Shown: positions 51,377 through 61,062, numbered from the stretch's first letter. The stretch is 64,000 nucleotides of DNA from Oceanobacillus alkalisoli (GCF_021556485.1 NZ_JAKGBW010000003.1:186001-250000); one strand, 5' to 3'. Program-made: numbers and translations. Notes: a model not told the origin generated them from the letters alone.

Positions 51377-53650
51377 TTATTCGTTTATTTCTTCTTGTTC
51401 CACTTGCTCTTCCTGTTCTCCGTCTGATGTTTCCTCTTGCTCTTCGTCACCTGGAATTTCTTCCCTTTCTTCCCCAGGTGGTAACAACTCGATGCCAAGA
51501 TAAGCTCCTTTGCTTAACGCCGTTCCTGGTTCAACGCTTTGCATCACAACATACCCATTTCCAAAGCTTTCAAGTTGTAAATCCATCATGTCTGCCAACT
51601 CGACAACTTGACGTTTCGACCAGCCCATGATGTCTGGCATAGCCGGTTCATCTGTAATTAAGATAATATGTTTTGTCGGCAAGGTTTTTTCTCCTGCTGT
51701 CACATTCGCTTTCGTGACCTTTGTTCCACTACCAACCGTCGTTACGTTAAACCCTTTTTCTTCAAGTTGAGTGGTTAATTGTTCTGGATCTTTCCCATTC
51801 AGTTCAGGTATTTCAACCCGTTCAATTTCCTCTATATCTTCACCGTCCGGATCAATATTCAGGTAATGTAAACCATTTTCCATAACATTTTTTACGATAA
51901 AGGAAACAGGTTGGGATCCATATTCACCAGCCTCAAGATCTGGCTGCTGAACAGAGACAAACATGACTAATTCCGGGTCTTCAATCGGAGCCATTCCTAA
52001 AAACGAAAAAATCATATTTTCCCTGCCACTTAAATAACCGCCCCCATCCGGATTAGGGATTTGAGCTGTCCCGGTTTTCCCGCCTATAGTGTAGTCTTCC
52101 AGACGGAATTGTTTCCCTGTACCATTCTCCCCTTCAACAGCACGCTGTAATAATCCACGCACCTGTTCGGCAGTTTCAGGCGATATTGGTTCTGATGTAA
52201 CTTCCGGTTCATTCCCGTCAATTACTTCGGATGTTGCGGGATCCACAATTTTATTGATGACATACGGTTTTAACATTTTGCCGTCATTTGCAATCGCTGT
52301 TGCTGCTTTCATCATTTGGATTGGCGTCACTGTACTACCTTGCCCGAAGGAGGTTGTCAGTTTTTCACGCGGCCAATTATATAAAATCTCGCCTGTTATT
52401 TCTCCTGGTAAGTCGATATCTGTCGGTTTATCAATATCAAATGCATGCAGATATTCTAAAAACTTTTCCGTGCCAAGCTTCTCCCAAACGAGCTTCGAAG
52501 CCGCAACGTTTGAAGAACGTTCAAATCCTTCATCAAACGAAATGGTTCCCCAACCCTTTCCTTCGTTCACATCTCGAATGGGGATGATTTTCTCGTTTAC
52601 ATTATATGTTCCGGATAGGTATTTTTCATCCCCGTTATAGACGCCCTCTTCAATGGCAGCAGCCCACGTGAACATCTTCACGGTTGAGCCTGGTTCAATT
52701 GGTGTCGAAATAACGTCATTATACCAATTCTGTACATCTGCCGGATTATTCGGGTTATAACTTGGTCGGCTGCTCATCGCAAGGACTTCGCCGGTTTTCG
52801 CATGCATGACGACGGCAGTCATCCGCTCCGGGCTATAAGAACTCTCTACAGTAGACATTGCCTCATCAACCAATGTTTGGATTTTTTGATCAAGCGTTAA
52901 GTATACATCGTTTCCGTCTTCCGGCTCTTTAATAACTTCATTTGGGTTTAGTAGTTTCGAATTATACAAGTCTCGTTGATAGGAGATATAGCCACTCTCA
53001 CCTCGGAGCAGCTCATCCATTTGCTTTTCCATACCGGTAACGCCTGCAATTTCAGACCTTATCTCCCCGTCCTCATCCTCGAATTCTGATTCTCTAGCAA
53101 ATCCAATGATGTGGGATGCGAACATACCGTTAGGATAAAAGCGCATCGCTTCCTCGTCAAAGTATATTCCTGGTAATTTAAGTTCCTCGATTTCTTCTTT
53201 TTTGTTTTGGCTAAGTTGTCTTCCAGCATTACCAAATTCCACTTGAAATCGTGGCGGGTCTGCATCAAGTCCTGCTTGTAAGGAATCGCGGATCATACTA
53301 GCATCCACCTCCAAGATTGGAGCAAGAGCTTCAGAAGTCTTGTCCACATCCACGACATGCCGTGGTTTTTCTGGGTTTTCCGAGTATGCTTCATCAAGAA
53401 CAGCGAATACACGGTATGTCGGCCGGTCATAGGCGAGAATCATACCGTTTTTATCGAGGATTTTCCCTCGTTCTGCTGGAAGTGTATAAGAAGCAGTCCG
53501 TTTTTGATCCGCCCATTCTTCTAGTGAGATATTATTTACTTCTCCAGTCGCCTGGATATAAATAAACCTGCCCGTTAGAACGATAAAAATCGCCACAAAA
53601 AATATAATCAGTATTCCCGCCATCATATGTGTCGTCTTGTTTTTCCTCAT
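51377..53650 (-). CDS. pbpB: Penicillin-binding protein 2B (division transpeptidase)
   Basis: 757 aa class B PBP essential for septal peptidoglycan. N-terminal TM helix (IIFFVAIFIVLTGRFIYI), pedestal domain, transpeptidase with EPGSTVKMFTWAAA, RSSNVAASKLV and GGKTGTAQIPN, two C-terminal PASTA domains and a Glu-rich tail. In the order ftsL-pbpB-spoVD typical of Bacillus. Confidence 0.96.
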   Translation of the reverse strand: MRKNKTTHMMAGILIIFFVAIFIVLTGRFIYIQATGEVNNISLEEWADQKRTASYTLPAERGKILDKNGMILAYDRPTYRVFAVLDEAYSENPEKPRHVVDVDKTSEALAPILEVDASMIRDSLQAGLDADPPRFQVEFGNAGRQLSQNKKEEIEELKLPGIYFDEEAMRFYPNGMFASHIIGFARESEFEDEDGEIRSEIAGVTGMEKQMDELLRGESGYISYQRDLYNSKLLNPNEVIKEPEDGNDVYLTLDQKIQTLVDEAMSTVESSYSPERMTAVVMHAKTGEVLAMSSRPSYNPNNPADVQNWYNDVISTPIEPGSTVKMFTWAAAIEEGVYNGDEKYLSGTYNVNEKIIPIRDVNEGKGWGTISFDEGFERSSNVAASKLVWEKLGTEKFLEYLHAFDIDKPTDIDLPGEITGEILYNWPREKLTTSFGQGSTVTPIQMMKAATAIANDGKMLKPYVINKIVDPATSEVIDGNEPEVTSEPISPETAEQVRGLLQRAVEGENGTGKQFRLEDYTIGGKTGTAQIPNPDGGGYLSGRENMIFSFLGMAPIEDPELVMFVSVQQPDLEAGEYGSQPVSFIVKNVMENGLHYLNIDPDGEDIEEIERVEIPELNGKDPEQLTTQLEEKGFNVTTVGSGTKVTKANVTAGEKTLPTKHIILITDEPAMPDIMGWSKRQVVELADMMDLQLESFGNGYVVMQSVEPGTALSKGAYLGIELLPPGEEREEIPGDEEQEETSDGEQEEQVEQEEINE

Positions 53651-53661
53651 ACGATAACCTC

Positions 53662-54039
53662 TTACTCCTGTTCTACTGCTTGCGCTTGTTTTACCTCAGC
53701 ATTTTGAATGGTTAACCCATGTGACTCAGCAATCGAGATAATACGTTCTGGACGGGATAGTTCTTTCACTTCGAAAGCAAGACCTTCATTTGCGATTTGT
53801 TGTTGCTGGACGGATTTTTCAAGCTCTTGCATTTCCCGATTTAAAGCGTCAGTCTGAGAAGATAAAGAAACCATAAATACACCGGCGATGATTAAGCCAG
53901 CTGCAATCATCGAATAAATGACTTTTTCTCCCTTCGTAATCCAACCTTGCTTTTTAACTTTAACGGCTACTTTTTTCGGTTCACGATTTGGATTAGGAGA
54001 CGGATTCGTGTTCCAGCTCCTCGCTTGATTTGCACTCAT
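53662..54039 (-). CDS. ftsL: Cell division protein FtsL
   Basis: 125 aa bitopic protein with a basic cytoplasmic region, TM helix (IYSMIAAGLIIAGVFMVSL) and extracellular coiled coil (LNREMQELEKSVQQQQ). A GTG four codons earlier overlaps its own Shine-Dalgarno region; the ATG at 54037-54039 overlaps the rsmH stop by one base and is preceded by GGTGGAG. Confidence 0.92.
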   Translation of the reverse strand: MSANQARSWNTNPSPNPNREPKKVAVKVKKQGWITKGEKVIYSMIAAGLIIAGVFMVSLSSQTDALNREMQELEKSVQQQQIANEGLAFEVKELSRPERIISIAESHGLTIQNAEVKQAQAVEQE

Positions 54040-55016
54040 TATTTTCTCCACCCTTCCTCGTATACAAATGCTTTATCCCATTTTTTTATTTTCTCTACGA
54101 TTCTTAATTTAGCGGAACGTGATCTGCGGTTTTCTTCAAGTTCACTTTCCCTCGCTACAATTGGTTTTCTTGTAATCAACCGAAACGGCGCTTCATGTTC
54201 TTTCGGTATAATTGGTAGATTCCGTGGTGTTTCTTTCGCTGTGCTCCATTTTTTGAATGCCTGTTTGCATAAACGGTCCTCCAGAGAATGGAAGGTAATG
54301 ACAACAACTCTTCCGTCGATGCTTACGAGTTCTGCTGCCTGATGGAGTGCATCATTAAAAGCAGCCAACTCATCATTTACTGCAATTCGTAATGCTTGGA
54401 ATATCCGCTTTGCAGGGTGTCCCCCTTTTCTTCTTGCGGGGGCAGGAATTGCTTCTTTAATGATTTCTACAAGTTCAGAGGTTGTCTCAATCACAAAGGT
54501 CTTGCGGTAGTCTTCAATTTTTCTTGCGATTTGTTTAGAAAACTTCTCTTCACCATATTGGAAAAAGATGCCGACTAACTTTTCATAAGGCCACTCGTTT
54601 ACGATTTCCTTGGCTGTCAGTTCACTCTCTTGATTCATCCTCATATCGAGTTCCGCATCCTGATGATAACTGAACCCTCTTTCCCCACGGTCTAACTGTG
54701 GGGATGAAACACCGAGATCAAATAAAATACCATCGATTCGTTCTCTATCAAGCTTTTCTAATTCCTTACTGATTTCGCGGAAATTTGCATGAATAAAGCG
54801 AATCCGATCCTCGTATGGTGCTAATCTTTTTTTTGCTGCTTCTAGTGCATCAAGGTCCTGATCAAAAGCGATAAGGAGCCCATCTTTGTTCAATCTTGAT
54901 GCTATTTCTTCTGAGTGGCCTCCGCCACCAACTGTACAGTCTACGTATGTACCATTTGCCTTAATATTCAAGCCTTTAATTGTTTCCTGTTTCAATACAC
55001 TATAATGTTCAAACAA
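54039..55016 (-). CDS. rsmH: 16S rRNA (cytosine(1402)-N4)-methyltransferase RsmH (MraW)
   Basis: 325 aa SAM-dependent methyltransferase. Seen: [10 protein letters not shown], the SAM loop [44 protein letters not shown], and [14 protein letters not shown]. Usually directly follows mraZ; here a 300-bp gap holding repeat B6 separates them. Confidence 0.96.
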   Translation of the reverse strand: MFEHYSVLKQETIKGLNIKANGTYVDCTVGGGGHSEEIASRLNKDGLLIAFDQDLDALEAAKKRLAPYEDRIRFIHANFREISKELEKLDRERIDGILFDLGVSSPQLDRGERGFSYHQDAELDMRMNQESELTAKEIVNEWPYEKLVGIFFQYGEEKFSKQIARKIEDYRKTFVIETTSELVEIIKEAIPAPARRKGGHPAKRIFQALRIAVNDELAAFNDALHQAAELVSIDGRVVVITFHSLEDRLCKQAFKKWSTAKETPRNLPIIPKEHEAPFRLITRKPIVARESELEENRRSRSAKLRIVEKIKKWDKAFVYEEGWRK

Positions 55017-55039
55017 GCGATCACCTGCTTCAATTACTT

Positions 55040-55316
55040 CTATCAGCGTCTAGCTCCAGCGCCCAGCGACTAGCGACTAGCGACTAGCGGACTTCCTGAA
55101 CATCCGTGGGATAAAGAAGAGTTGCCAATTGGCTAAGACATGAGGCTTAGTCGCACTTATACCCTTGCGGTGAAAGTCAACATCAGCTCAAATCTAAAGG
55201 AGGGCCGACTAAGTACAGGCCAAGACCCAACTCACGTCTACCCCTAAAGAGGCATGCTTCCTATATCTCCCACTGTCCAGTCCGTACGTCGCTAAACGGT
55301 CGCTTGCGCTTTTGTT
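55040..55316 (-). repeat. Family B repeat, copy B6, between mraZ and rsmH
   Basis: About 275 bp, forward on minus, starting at the mraZ stop (TAA-AACAAAAGCGCAAGCG). Core paired ends are CGGACT/AGTCCG, a third compensatory variant. Carries the CACCGCAAGGGTATAAGTGC module and a GGCCTGTACTTAGTCGGCC palindrome. Its end holds a tandem of the 7-mer GCGACTA (about 55064-55088). Fills the whole gap. Confidence 0.85.
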
Positions 55317-55748
55317 TTAAATATCAAAATCCAGTAGATTTTCAGCAATCTCAGAGAAGGATTCCTCCGATTCTTCCACGTATTCTTCCCATTTATCACC
55401 AGACCAAATCTCCACTCGTTCAGAGACCCCAATGACAACACATTCTTTTTCCAATGCGGCATATGTTCTCAATGTGGATGGAATATTTATTCTTCCCTGT
55501 TTATCCACTTCGCATTCAACTGCACCAGAAAAGAAGAAGCGGGTAAAGGCTCTGGCATCTTTTTTTGTTAGGGGGAGTTGTTTTAATTTCTCTTCAATAA
55601 TCTTCCATTCGTTCATCGGGTAAGCGAACAAGCATTTATCAAGACCGCGGGTCACAACAAAAGTATCCCCGAGTTCTTCACGAAACTTGGCGGGTACAAT
55701 CATTCTGCCCTTCGTATCAACGTTATGCTTGTATTCCCCCATGAACAT
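55317..55748 (-). CDS. mraZ: Transcriptional regulator MraZ
   Basis: 143 aa with two SpoVT/AbrB-like DNA-binding domains ([20 protein letters not shown] and [18 protein letters not shown]). MraZ represses its own dcw operon in several bacteria by binding short direct repeats at the promoter, and such repeats are present upstream. Confidence 0.96.
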   Translation of the reverse strand: MFMGEYKHNVDTKGRMIVPAKFREELGDTFVVTRGLDKCLFAYPMNEWKIIEEKLKQLPLTKKDARAFTRFFFSGAVECEVDKQGRINIPSTLRTYAALEKECVVIGVSERVEIWSGDKWEEYVEESEESFSEIAENLLDFDI

Positions 55749-55771
55749 ATTCTTCTCCCCACTTTCGTAAT

Positions 55772-55806
55772 ATTATATTACCACAACCCTCCACTATCCT
55801 CCACTT
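55772..55806 (-). promoter_or_regulatory. mraZ promoter with MraZ-type direct repeats
   Basis: On minus, GTGG units recur at exact 10-bp steps (plus-strand CCAC at 55781, 55791, 55801: AGTGGAGGAT, AGTGGAGGGT, TGTGGTAATA). TATAAT at 55772-55777 is the -10; the repeats overlap the -35 region, fitting autorepression. Confidence 0.7.
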
Positions 55807-55860
55807 CTTTTTCGTTAATTTTTAACTTTTTCGCTTAAGCTAAAAATAATTAGGGAAATA

Positions 55861-55908
55861 AAAAAAGAGAAAAGCTGTTATATCAATGTTTAACAGCTTT
55901 TCTCTTCT
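55861..55908 (-). terminator. Terminator of bshC
   Basis: Stem AGAGAAAAGCTGTTA paired with TAACAGCTTTTCTCT and loop, then TTTTTTTATTT on minus. It lies about 50 bp past the bshC stop. Confidence 0.88.
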
Positions 55909-55919
55909 CTTTTTCAAAA

Positions 55920-55936
55920 GTGGTGGAAAGTGGTGG
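55920..55936 (+). repeat. Second GTGGTGG pair near mraZ
   Basis: GTGGTGGAAAGTGGTGG: two units at a 10-bp period on plus, opposed to the mraZ promoter array about 120 bp away. May be an upstream MraZ site or chance. Confidence 0.35.
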
Positions 55937-55955
55937 TAAATGATCCCAATGGGTA

Positions 55956-57572
55956 TTATAAATAAACAACATAGTGTGAGTTTTGGAAAGAAAAGGAAGA
56001 ACGGGTTACTTCCGAGATAAACGATACACCATATTCATTTAAAAACGGGAAAACATTCCACATCCGTTCTTGCAACCCTTCTTCCGGATGTGTCAATAAT
56101 TGAATCTCATCAAATTGTGCAAGGTCTTTCGCATACTTCTCTTCCAAAGCAAGTTTCATACGGCGCTTTAGAAACTCAATTTCTCTTTGTACGTAATGAA
56201 GATTTTTCTCTGCAAGTGCCCCAACATCATCTCGGATTGATTCTGCCGTCTTTCGAAGCGGTTTATGGGCTTCTGCAATTGTATTCTGCAAATTCTTGGC
56301 TAAATCATCAATTGGCGGCTCTTGTTTCGTTAACAGCCATTGTTCCCTTTTCGCCGTGCTTCCCTCGTTAACTGCTTCCTCGACAGTTAAATCTGTGGCA
56401 TATAAGGCTTTATTGATTGTTTCAGGAAGATAGGTAAATGAAAGTCTAGGCAATACAGGAGGCATTTTCAAATCCAATGCACGGAATGCTGGCTTAAGCA
56501 GGGCCCAGTAACTAATTTCTCCTGGTCCACCAATAAATGCAAGTGTGGGCAAGAGGAGTTCTTGCATCACCGGCCGCGTAACAACATTATTACTAAGCTT
56601 CTCTGGATTTGTTTCTGCAAGACTCAGTAACTCCTCTGTCGTCAGCTCGATTTCATCTTGCTTACCTTTCCATGTGCCTTGTTCTGTCCGGCTTAGTAAA
56701 ATTCGTTCTCCATCTAAATGATAGAATAGATGACCATCTGCTGGTTCTAGTTCAAGTGCAGCTGTGTAGCCTTGCTCTTCCAGTTCCTTTGCAACCTCAC
56801 AAACACCTTGACTGATTTTTGGCTGATTCTCAATCATGCGGACAAAATAATCCTGCTCAATATTTCGGATGCGTTTGTCTGCTGCATCTATCAAGATAAT
56901 ACCTTCTTCTTGAAAAAGCTTATGAATGATCCTGGCAAAGAAATCAGTGAAACTTACAGATTCCCGCAGCGTGTCCGTCACCATTTTATAAATATCTTTC
57001 GTATGTATTGTTTCCGGAAGTTTAGAAAAAAGTTCATCGACCCATTTTCCAGCAAGTTCCTGATCGAGTGTAATTTCTGTGACAGGAAGTTTTTTATAAT
57101 GGGATTGCTTGAGTGGATACTTGTTCAGTTCTGTTCCTTCAGGAAAAAACACATGATTGACTTCCTCGTAATCATGATCTTCTCCAGCTATCCAGAAAAC
57201 CGGTAATACAGGTACGTTTAAACTCTTTTCCTGTTCTCTTGCAAAATGCAGGATAGAGATTATTTTATTAATTGTATAGAGCGGACCTGTAAGCAGACCA
57301 GCTTGCTGCCCTCCCACAACGACAACACTTTCCGGGTTCCGCAGCTGTTCGATGGCTTTTAACGTTGTTTCTCCTGCGCCCCAGGCCGTGTTCCGCTCTG
57401 CAAGAATCGTCGCCAATTCTTCGCGTTTGAATGTTCGATTTCTTAACTCATTCATCCTTTCATCCATTGCTCCAAAAGGATGATAATCAAAAAATTGCAT
57501 AACCGATCTATTGTTTCTATAATCAGTGATCAACTGACCTTGATTTCGTATATTTACCGCGTCGATTCGCAT
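55956..57572 (-). CDS. bshC: Bacillithiol biosynthesis cysteine-adding enzyme BshC
   Basis: 538 aa last enzyme of bacillithiol synthesis, adding cysteine to GlcN-malate. Rossmann-like core with VVVGGQQAGLLTGPLYTINK and FWIAGEDHDYEEVNHVFFP (the HxxH-like region), and a long C-terminal coiled coil (about 380-460). Located just before mraZ as in B. subtilis (yllA). Confidence 0.95.
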   Translation of the reverse strand: MRIDAVNIRNQGQLITDYRNNRSVMQFFDYHPFGAMDERMNELRNRTFKREELATILAERNTAWGAGETTLKAIEQLRNPESVVVVGGQQAGLLTGPLYTINKIISILHFAREQEKSLNVPVLPVFWIAGEDHDYEEVNHVFFPEGTELNKYPLKQSHYKKLPVTEITLDQELAGKWVDELFSKLPETIHTKDIYKMVTDTLRESVSFTDFFARIIHKLFQEEGIILIDAADKRIRNIEQDYFVRMIENQPKISQGVCEVAKELEEQGYTAALELEPADGHLFYHLDGERILLSRTEQGTWKGKQDEIELTTEELLSLAETNPEKLSNNVVTRPVMQELLLPTLAFIGGPGEISYWALLKPAFRALDLKMPPVLPRLSFTYLPETINKALYATDLTVEEAVNEGSTAKREQWLLTKQEPPIDDLAKNLQNTIAEAHKPLRKTAESIRDDVGALAEKNLHYVQREIEFLKRRMKLALEEKYAKDLAQFDEIQLLTHPEEGLQERMWNVFPFLNEYGVSFISEVTRSSFSFQNSHYVVYL

Positions 57573-57590
57573 CTGATTCTACTCCTTTAT

Positions 57591-57740
57591 CACGCATTAA
57601 CGGTCTGCAATACCTCCACCCTTAGACAGGAGAAAAGCCCAAAGTATAAAGATGAAGGCTAAACAGTCCGTATATCCCTGATTCTGTTCAATTTATATTC
57701 AGCGGAGATAGCCCCCACTGAATGAAGTTTCACTCTATGA
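57591..57740 (-). repeat. Family A intergenic repeat, copy A4
   Basis: Forward on minus: AGTGAAACTTCATTCAGTGG, TTGAACAGAATCAGGGATA, CGGACTGTTTAGCC, ending GCAGACCGTTAATGCGTGAT. Located between the DUF3397 gene and bshC. Confidence 0.8.
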
Positions 57741-57793
57741 ATAAGTCCAAGTTGTATTGTATCTAATTCTGACAGTAATTTCATGTTTCTTGT

Positions 57794-58174
57794 TTACGTT
57801 GCCAAATATTTAATGATTCCTGCAATCATTAAGCAGCCGTAAAGAATAAAGAATAACAAAAATGAAATTCTCCATAATAATTTAGCGGCTTTTTTGAATT
57901 GGACATCCCGTCCCGTTCTCCACTGGATAAATATGATTAATGATAAAGAAACGAGCAGGAAAATCAAGACAACCCCAACAAAGCTCCGATCAAATATAAT
58001 TCCGAGCATAATTGTTACTGCGATAATATATAAAATAGTCGTCCAATTCACTGCAGAATGAAACGCCTTTAACTTGTTCCACTCCCGGATCATACTAATA
58101 ATATAAACAAGAAAGCTTGCAAGCAGCGGGATTGTAATAAAAAAAGATAGGACATAAACGATAATATCTAGCAT
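57794..58174 (-). CDS. DUF3397 family membrane protein
   Basis: 126 aa with four predicted transmembrane segments (start MLDIIVYVLSFFITIPLLAS). Function unknown; such genes are common next to bshC in Bacillaceae. The frame is open 17 codons upstream, but AAGGAG before the ATG at 58172-58174 supports the shorter start. Confidence 0.85.
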   Translation of the reverse strand: MLDIIVYVLSFFITIPLLASFLVYIISMIREWNKLKAFHSAVNWTTILYIIAVTIMLGIIFDRSFVGVVLIFLLVSLSLIIFIQWRTGRDVQFKKAAKLLWRISFLLFFILYGCLMIAGIIKYLAT

Positions 58175-58235
58175 TCCGAAGTTTCTCCTTATGTAATTTT
58201 TCAATATATAATCCAGTTCCACCACTCAAAACAGT

Positions 58236-58797
58236 GAATTACTTTCATACAGCGTAAGTGTGCCAAACTCCGAAACTTTCTACTGGAGGTCCGCAGTCCA
58301 GACACCTCTCACATCTGCTGAGCGGCCGGCAAGTCTCCTCGCGCTGAGCACTAAGGGGTCTCGCCAGGCTTACCTCCGAACAGGAAGTTCTAATGCCGGC
58401 GTTGGTCACAGGACGTGACCGTTCTTTGCCGGCCTTCCGCAGGAGTCTCGAGGTGTCTGCACTGCTACCAGGAAAAGCCAAATTGGAATCACTGTTTAAT
58501 GTTCTAAAAAAGTATACTCCTTATCGTGGCCGAATAATTTCTATTTAAAATAACCATCTAACCAGTTCAGTTGCCCGGGGGATGGTGACTCCTACGGGAA
58601 AAGTACGTGTCCAGACCTGAGCAGGAAGCGGTTTTCTTCCGAGGCAGACTAAGAACGCCACGTCCTGTGGCAACGTCTGCATTAGCACGTCCTTTGCGTC
58701 GAGGCTGAGGCCGTGGAAAGCATCCGTCCCCCGGGCAACTGAACGGCGATTGAAGCTCTGAATGAGTGAAAGGGCCAAATCACTCGCGCTGTATGAA
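58236..58797 (+). repeat. Family C composite repeat, copy C4
   Basis: About 560 bp, the longest copy. Alpha hairpin GTCCGCAGTCCAGACACCTC / GAGGTGTCTGCACTGC with a loop carrying the ACGTCCTGTG...CGGCATTAGAACTTCC module in reverse; beta hairpin GTTGCCCGGGGGATGG / CCGTCCCCCGGGCAAC with a second, divergent copy (ACTAAGAACGCCACGTCCTG) in its loop. End is degenerate (CGCGCTGTATGAATG). Occupies most of the 823-bp gap 58175-58997; short Cys/Arg-rich frames within it are not genes. The remaining 58798-58997 is AT-rich with a possible ylbP -10 (TATAAT, 58901-58906). Confidence 0.85.
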
Positions 58798-58997
58798 TGT
58801 GTGTAGGATTGTGTATTTTTGATTGCACTATTTTGATTCTACTATATTCGAATTAAGAATGTTACACAACCTCAAGATTTAAAAAAACTATTAATTGATG
58901 TATAATTATAAAGACAGTGAATACATTCAATATACTATTGCAATCTAACGTTTCATGAATGAATGAATGGTTAAGATAAACAAAGGGGGATGTAAGC

Positions 58998-59495
58998 ATG
59001 AACAAAGTGAAGGTCGAAAATTTATTAATCAACTACAAAACTCTTGAGAAATTTAAGCGATTCAAGGAATATGGCAACCAGGAGCTCTCTATGCTCGAGG
59101 ATTTACAGAACAACTTTATTGAAAACAATAGTGAATCACCTTTTTATGGAATTTATATCGGAGAGAACTTAATAGCCAGAATGAGTTTATACAGAATTAA
59201 GGAAAAATATGATAACTATTTTGACCCGCCACAGGATTATTTAGCGCTTTGGAAACTGGAAGTATTGCCAGACTATCAAGGCCACGGATACGGCAAATTA
59301 ATGGTGGACTATGCAAAAAGCTTTAATTTGCCAATTAAAACGAGTCCGCGGATCAATTCACAAGGATTCTGGGAGAAAATGAGCTTTCAAAAAGCACAAT
59401 ATGATTTGGAACGGGACCTCGGGGAAAATCCACTAATTTGGCTGCCTCAAGGTGTCCAGGAGAAAGAGGCACAACATAGTCAAGAGACAGAATAA
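58998..59495 (+). CDS. ylbP: GNAT-family N-acetyltransferase YlbP
   Basis: 165 aa. GNAT acetyl-CoA motif in LEVLPDYQGHGYGKLMVDYA; N-terminal KVENLLINYKTLEKFKRFKE and C-terminal ENPLIWLPQG are typical of YlbP. Plus strand, with AAAGGGGGATG upstream and a terminator after. Substrate unknown. Confidence 0.9.
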   Translation: MNKVKVENLLINYKTLEKFKRFKEYGNQELSMLEDLQNNFIENNSESPFYGIYIGENLIARMSLYRIKEKYDNYFDPPQDYLALWKLEVLPDYQGHGYGKLMVDYAKSFNLPIKTSPRINSQGFWEKMSFQKAQYDLERDLGENPLIWLPQGVQEKEAQHSQETE

Positions 59496-59500
59496 AAATT

Positions 59501-59540
59501 ACCACGTGAAGTTAGCAAATGAACTTCACGTGGTTTTTTT
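59501..59540. terminator. Bidirectional terminator between ylbP and gerR
   Basis: Perfect 13-bp stem ACCACGTGAAGTT/AACTTCACGTGGT, 8-nt loop, T7 on plus; A-rich flank on the left gives T-run on minus. Serves both convergent genes. Confidence 0.88.
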
Positions 59541-60027
59541 AGACATCCGGATTGCTTTCCATATTTCCATCCACCCAATTCCATAACTTCTCCATTTCAC
59601 TCCAGGCATTTTTATATCGTTCAAGTTGTTGATTCAATTGTTCATTTTCTTGTTTAAGTCTTTCAATCAATTGTACTTGTTCATTATTTTCGGATTCAGG
59701 ATTTTTACTTTTCAATTGTTCCAGGAGTTGAATGGCAGACTCAATTGCATTCCTTTCAAGAACCTCTTCACCAGCCTGGAGCGCACGTAATGCTTGGCTG
59801 CTCACCTTCTTCCTCTCTTCTTTTGCTTGACGAATAGCAGATTCATACTGTTTCCGAATTGTCGCATTCCAGCGAAAGCCACAGGCCGCTGGTGTTCTTA
59901 CAAGCTTAGCGGCTACTTCTTTAAACGCTTCCAGCTGGGTATTACCATTCTTAATATATTGCAGGACAGTTTCCGCTAATAATACATCTTCTTCTTTCGT
60001 CCATGCATCCTGTCTAGTTTCTTTCAT
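59539..60027 (-). CDS. gerR: RsfA-family sporulation transcription factor GerR (YlbO)
   Basis: 162 aa. N-terminal Myb/SANT-like DNA-binding domain [19 protein letters not shown] with [14 protein letters not shown], and a C-terminal coiled coil ([20 protein letters not shown]). GerR is a sigma-E dependent mother-cell regulator in B. subtilis. Position next to ylbP matches ylbO; the paralogue RsfA is the alternative. Confidence 0.88.
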   Translation of the reverse strand: MKETRQDAWTKEEDVLLAETVLQYIKNGNTQLEAFKEVAAKLVRTPAACGFRWNATIRKQYESAIRQAKEERKKVSSQALRALQAGEEVLERNAIESAIQLLEQLKSKNPESENNEQVQLIERLKQENEQLNQQLERYKNAWSEMEKLWNWVDGNMESNPDV

Positions 60028-60094
60028 GGCTATCCTCCTCCACTACTTTGCTATCAATGTATGCGGAAACGAGGATTGATAGAATCATGTTTAG

Positions 60095-60853
60095 CTATTT
60101 CTTTTTAGAAAAGTTTTCAATTGCCTGTTTGTGAGTTTCGGATTCCCATAGACTAGCTGCGTTTTTCACTTCTACTTTCATAAGGCTAGGTAGTTCAGCA
60201 ACATGCATATTAACTTTAAATTGTTCCTTTAATAGACGCATCTGTTCTACTGATCGAGCTATATACTTCTCTAAATACCTTCTAGCTTTCCAATCGGCCG
60301 AATCGATTATATCATGGAGCCAGCCTTTTTCCTTCAGTTCATGTGCAGTTAATACAGCTCCTGTTGCAATCCAGTCCAGCGCAAAATCAGGTTGCACTTT
60401 TTTATAAAGTAATGCTCCCCCGCCCCAACCAGGCAGGATTCCAATCGTCGTTTGAATAAAGCCGAATTTCGTATTCGCCTTAGCAATTCGGATATCACAG
60501 GCAGTCGCAAGTTCACATCCACCCCCTAAAGCGTCTCCATTCAACAATGCAATTACCGGCACTGGAAAATTAACTATTTTTTGAAGTACTTCCATCATCG
60601 TTTTTAGTTTAGCAAATGCTTCATTAGTTGATAATTCACCGTGCAATTCATTTAAATCCCCACCAGCAGAGAACATTCGATTTTCTACACCAGTAAGCAA
60701 TAAAAAATTCAAGTCATCCGCTTCTGCTGCAGCCAGTTTAGCTTGTAACTGATCACCCATATGTAAAGAAATTGCATTTTGTTTCTCTGGTCTGTTCAAG
60801 CGAATAATTCCATACCCCTCGATTTTCTTTTCATAGTTAACTACTTCTCCCAA
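60095..60853 (-). CDS. Enoyl-CoA hydratase/isomerase (crotonase) family protein
   Basis: 252 aa crotonase fold. Oxyanion-hole segments SAGGDLNEL and ALNGDALGGGCELATACD are intact. At the positions of the two hydratase glutamates the sequence reads FGFIQTTIG (Gln for the first Glu) and FALDWIATG (Asp for the second), so simple enoyl hydration seems unlikely; isomerase, hydrolase or another crotonase reaction is possible. Not part of the B. subtilis order at this locus. Confidence 0.85.
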   Translation of the reverse strand: MGEVVNYEKKIEGYGIIRLNRPEKQNAISLHMGDQLQAKLAAAEADDLNFLLLTGVENRMFSAGGDLNELHGELSTNEAFAKLKTMMEVLQKIVNFPVPVIALLNGDALGGGCELATACDIRIAKANTKFGFIQTTIGILPGWGGGALLYKKVQPDFALDWIATGAVLTAHELKEKGWLHDIIDSADWKARRYLEKYIARSVEQMRLLKEQFKVNMHVAELPSLMKVEVKNAASLWESETHKQAIENFSKKK

Positions 60854-60895
60854 AATCTATCTCCCCTTTACACCATTTCTTTTAATCTCCCATTT

Positions 60896-61045
60896 ATCCC
60901 GGTGTAACCGTCCGTAAAACTCCCACCTCAAAACTTTAGGATCTCCGAGAAAGTGTAGGTAGGAAACGTGAGCTAACACCCAAGATGCGTTCCACTAACA
61001 ATCAGTCAGGGATGAAGCCCCCCCACCGATTGAACTTTCTCTTTA
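60896..61045 (-). repeat. Family A intergenic repeat, copy A5
   Basis: Most divergent copy, forward on minus: AGAAAGTTCAATCGGTGGGG, ACTGATTGTTAGTGGAACGC, and end GACGGTTACACCGGGAT, the same end variant as A1. Blocks ACTCCCACCT and AGGTAGG partly pair. Lies between rpmF and the crotonase gene. Confidence 0.7.
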
Positions 61046-61062
61046 TTATACAAGATGACAAT

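Noticed and set aside
55064-55088. 7-bp tandem considered as a CRISPR or VNTR array
   Set aside because: Too short and no spacers; treated as internal to repeat B6.
58245-58481. Open frames of 78 and 77 aa inside repeat C4 (also 58545-58778)
   Set aside because: Arg/Cys-rich translations of hairpin repeats, no ribosome binding site, no family resemblance.
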